13,983 nucleotides of DNA, taken from the NCBI GenBank assembly GCA_020847355.1, contig JADLCG010000200.1, forward strand, positions 1 to 13,983, in the 5' to 3' direction. Source of the DNA: Anaerolineales bacterium. Lineage in GTDB: Bacteria; Chloroflexota; Anaerolineae; Anaerolineales; Villigracilaceae. Made by a program: the position numbers and the translations under genes. Below are positions 13,202 through 13,983 of the stretch, piece after piece (position 1 is the first letter of the stretch; every line of letters starts with the position of its first letter). The notes beneath the pieces are model-generated. The model ran no database searches. It had not been told where the DNA came from and was given only the letters and a program-made list of their open reading frames with translations.

Positions 13202-13983
13202 ATGAACACCAGAAAAAAATTATTTACATTCGTCATGCTCGCGGCGTTACTCATCTCCGCTTGTAGCCTCTCCCCCGCCAAACCTGCCGACCCAGTCACT
13301 GTGCAATTGAGTTGGTTTCACGGCGTAGAATATGCCGGGTTTTATGCCGCCGTAGAAAAAGGCTATTATGCGGAAGAAAATTTAGCGGTCACATTGAACG
13401 CCGGAGGACCAGAAACCAGCGCGCTGGAAGAGGTCAATAGCGGGCGCGCCCAATTTGGCATTGGGCAGGGCGATTCGCTGATCACCGCCAAAACTCAGGG
13501 GCAAAACCTGATGGCCGTGGCGGCGATCTTCAAGAAAAACCCCGTCGCGATTGTTTCGCTGGCAAAAGATAATATTCAAAAACCGGAAGATTTGATCGGT
13601 AAAACTGTCGGCACATATTCGCTCGACCTATCCAATTATTCCGACTTTCCATTTGTCGCTTTTCTCAACCGCACCGGCTTACAAAAAGACGAAATGAGCT
13701 ATGCGCTAATTGAAGATTTTCAAGGCGTTAATGAAATCAAATCCGGCAAGATGGACGTAATGAGCAGTATGTTCGCCACCGATATGCAAGTTATGACTCG
13801 TCAGGCGGGCGACGATATCAACCTGATGTATTACAGCGATTACGGCGTAGATTTATATATCAACGCAATTTTCACCACCGAAGAACTGGTCAAAACCAAC
13901 CCAGATTTAATCGCCCGCTTCATTCGCGCCACCATGAAAGGCTACAGATACGCAATCGAAAACCCGGACGAAATGGCAAAACT
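13202..13983 (+). CDS. NMT1/THI5-like (SsuA-type) substrate-binding lipoprotein, partial: C-terminus outside window
   Basis: 260 residues are visible and the frame runs off the right edge. The ATG at 13202 has AGGAGA (13190-13195) 6 to 7 bases upstream and gives a normal lipoprotein signal with lipobox LISAC (C21). An in-frame ATG at 13145 would place 19 extra residues ahead of the signal peptide and is disfavoured. The mature N-terminus VTVQLSWFHGVEYAGFYAA and KGYYAEENLAVTL is characteristic of PF09084-type proteins, which bind thiamine precursors (ThiY), riboflavin (RibY, described in Chloroflexi), sulfonates or nitrate. FGIGQGDSLITAKTQGQNLMAVAAIF and the later FQGVNEIKSGKMDVM also fit. The ligand is not decidable, and no FMN or TPP riboswitch is apparent in the 64 bases upstream. 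Depending on what follows, it is either a stand-alone lipoprotein or the N-terminus of a larger sensor fusion. Confidence 0.88.
   Translation, partial: MNTRKKLFTFVMLAALLISACSLSPAKPADPVTVQLSWFHGVEYAGFYAAVEKGYYAEENLAVTLNAGGPETSALEEVNSGRAQFGIGQGDSLITAKTQGQNLMAVAAIFKKNPVAIVSLAKDNIQKPEDLIGKTVGTYSLDLSNYSDFPFVAFLNRTGLQKDEMSYALIEDFQGVNEIKSGKMDVMSSMFATDMQVMTRQAGDDINLMYYSDYGVDLYINAIFTTEELVKTNPDLIARFIRATMKGYRYAIENPDEMAK

Noticed and set aside
1..13983. CRISPR array, tRNA, insertion sequence or prophage segment
   Set aside because: No regularly spaced repeats, cloverleaf, transposase frame or terminal repeats were seen.

Overview
The window reads as a bacterial chromosome fragment of middling G+C, most likely from the Chloroflexota, class Anaerolineae. 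That assignment is an inference from style rather than a marker gene. The grounds are a recX-rny (RNase Y) pair in one transcription unit, long PAS/GAF signalling proteins with the 'NPLLPET.SE.AVPI' GAF subtype, binding-protein lipoproteins interleaved with sensors, and a family-39 (GT-C) glycosyltransferase of the type common there.

Layout. (1) 1-863, minus strand: the N-terminal 287 residues of a multi-membrane GT39 glycosyltransferase, whose promoter lies in the following intergenic region. (2) 864-1360: a 497-base divergent intergenic region with back-to-back promoters, a perfect 10+10 inverted repeat touching the plus-strand -10 box, two very small overlapping reading frames of doubtful reality, and a 15-bp terminator-like hairpin ending 19 bases before recX. 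(3) 1361-3540: recX and rny, overlapping by ATGA and closed by a strong terminator. (4) 3716-8669: a two-gene two-component system, consisting of a 1364-residue MASE1-PAS-PAS-GAF-GAF-GAF histidine kinase (TTG start) and a receiver/winged-helix regulator coupled by ATGA, again followed by a terminator. (5) 8829 to the end: a second signalling run on the same strand. It holds a REC-REC-GAF protein whose HisKA-like tail has lost its histidine, a PF04392-type binding lipoprotein starting at the very next base, a Cache-HAMP-GAF membrane sensor with no output domain, and a truncated NMT1/THI5-type (PF09084-like) binding lipoprotein.

How the genes may work together. The kinase and its regulator look like a complete classical pathway with many inputs: membrane MASE1, two PAS and three GAF domains. 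The downstream run has receivers, a GAF, a ligand sensor and two extracytoplasmic binding proteins, but in this window no kinase ATPase domain, no DNA-binding output, and no permease or ABC ATPase. My reading is that this is a sensory accessory module, possibly phospho-wired to the adjacent kinase, in which binding lipoproteins present ligands to a membrane sensor. That is inference. The next genes downstream, outside the window, would decide between a sensory module and an ordinary ABC importer. I saw no tRNA, rRNA, CRISPR array, insertion sequence or attachment site.
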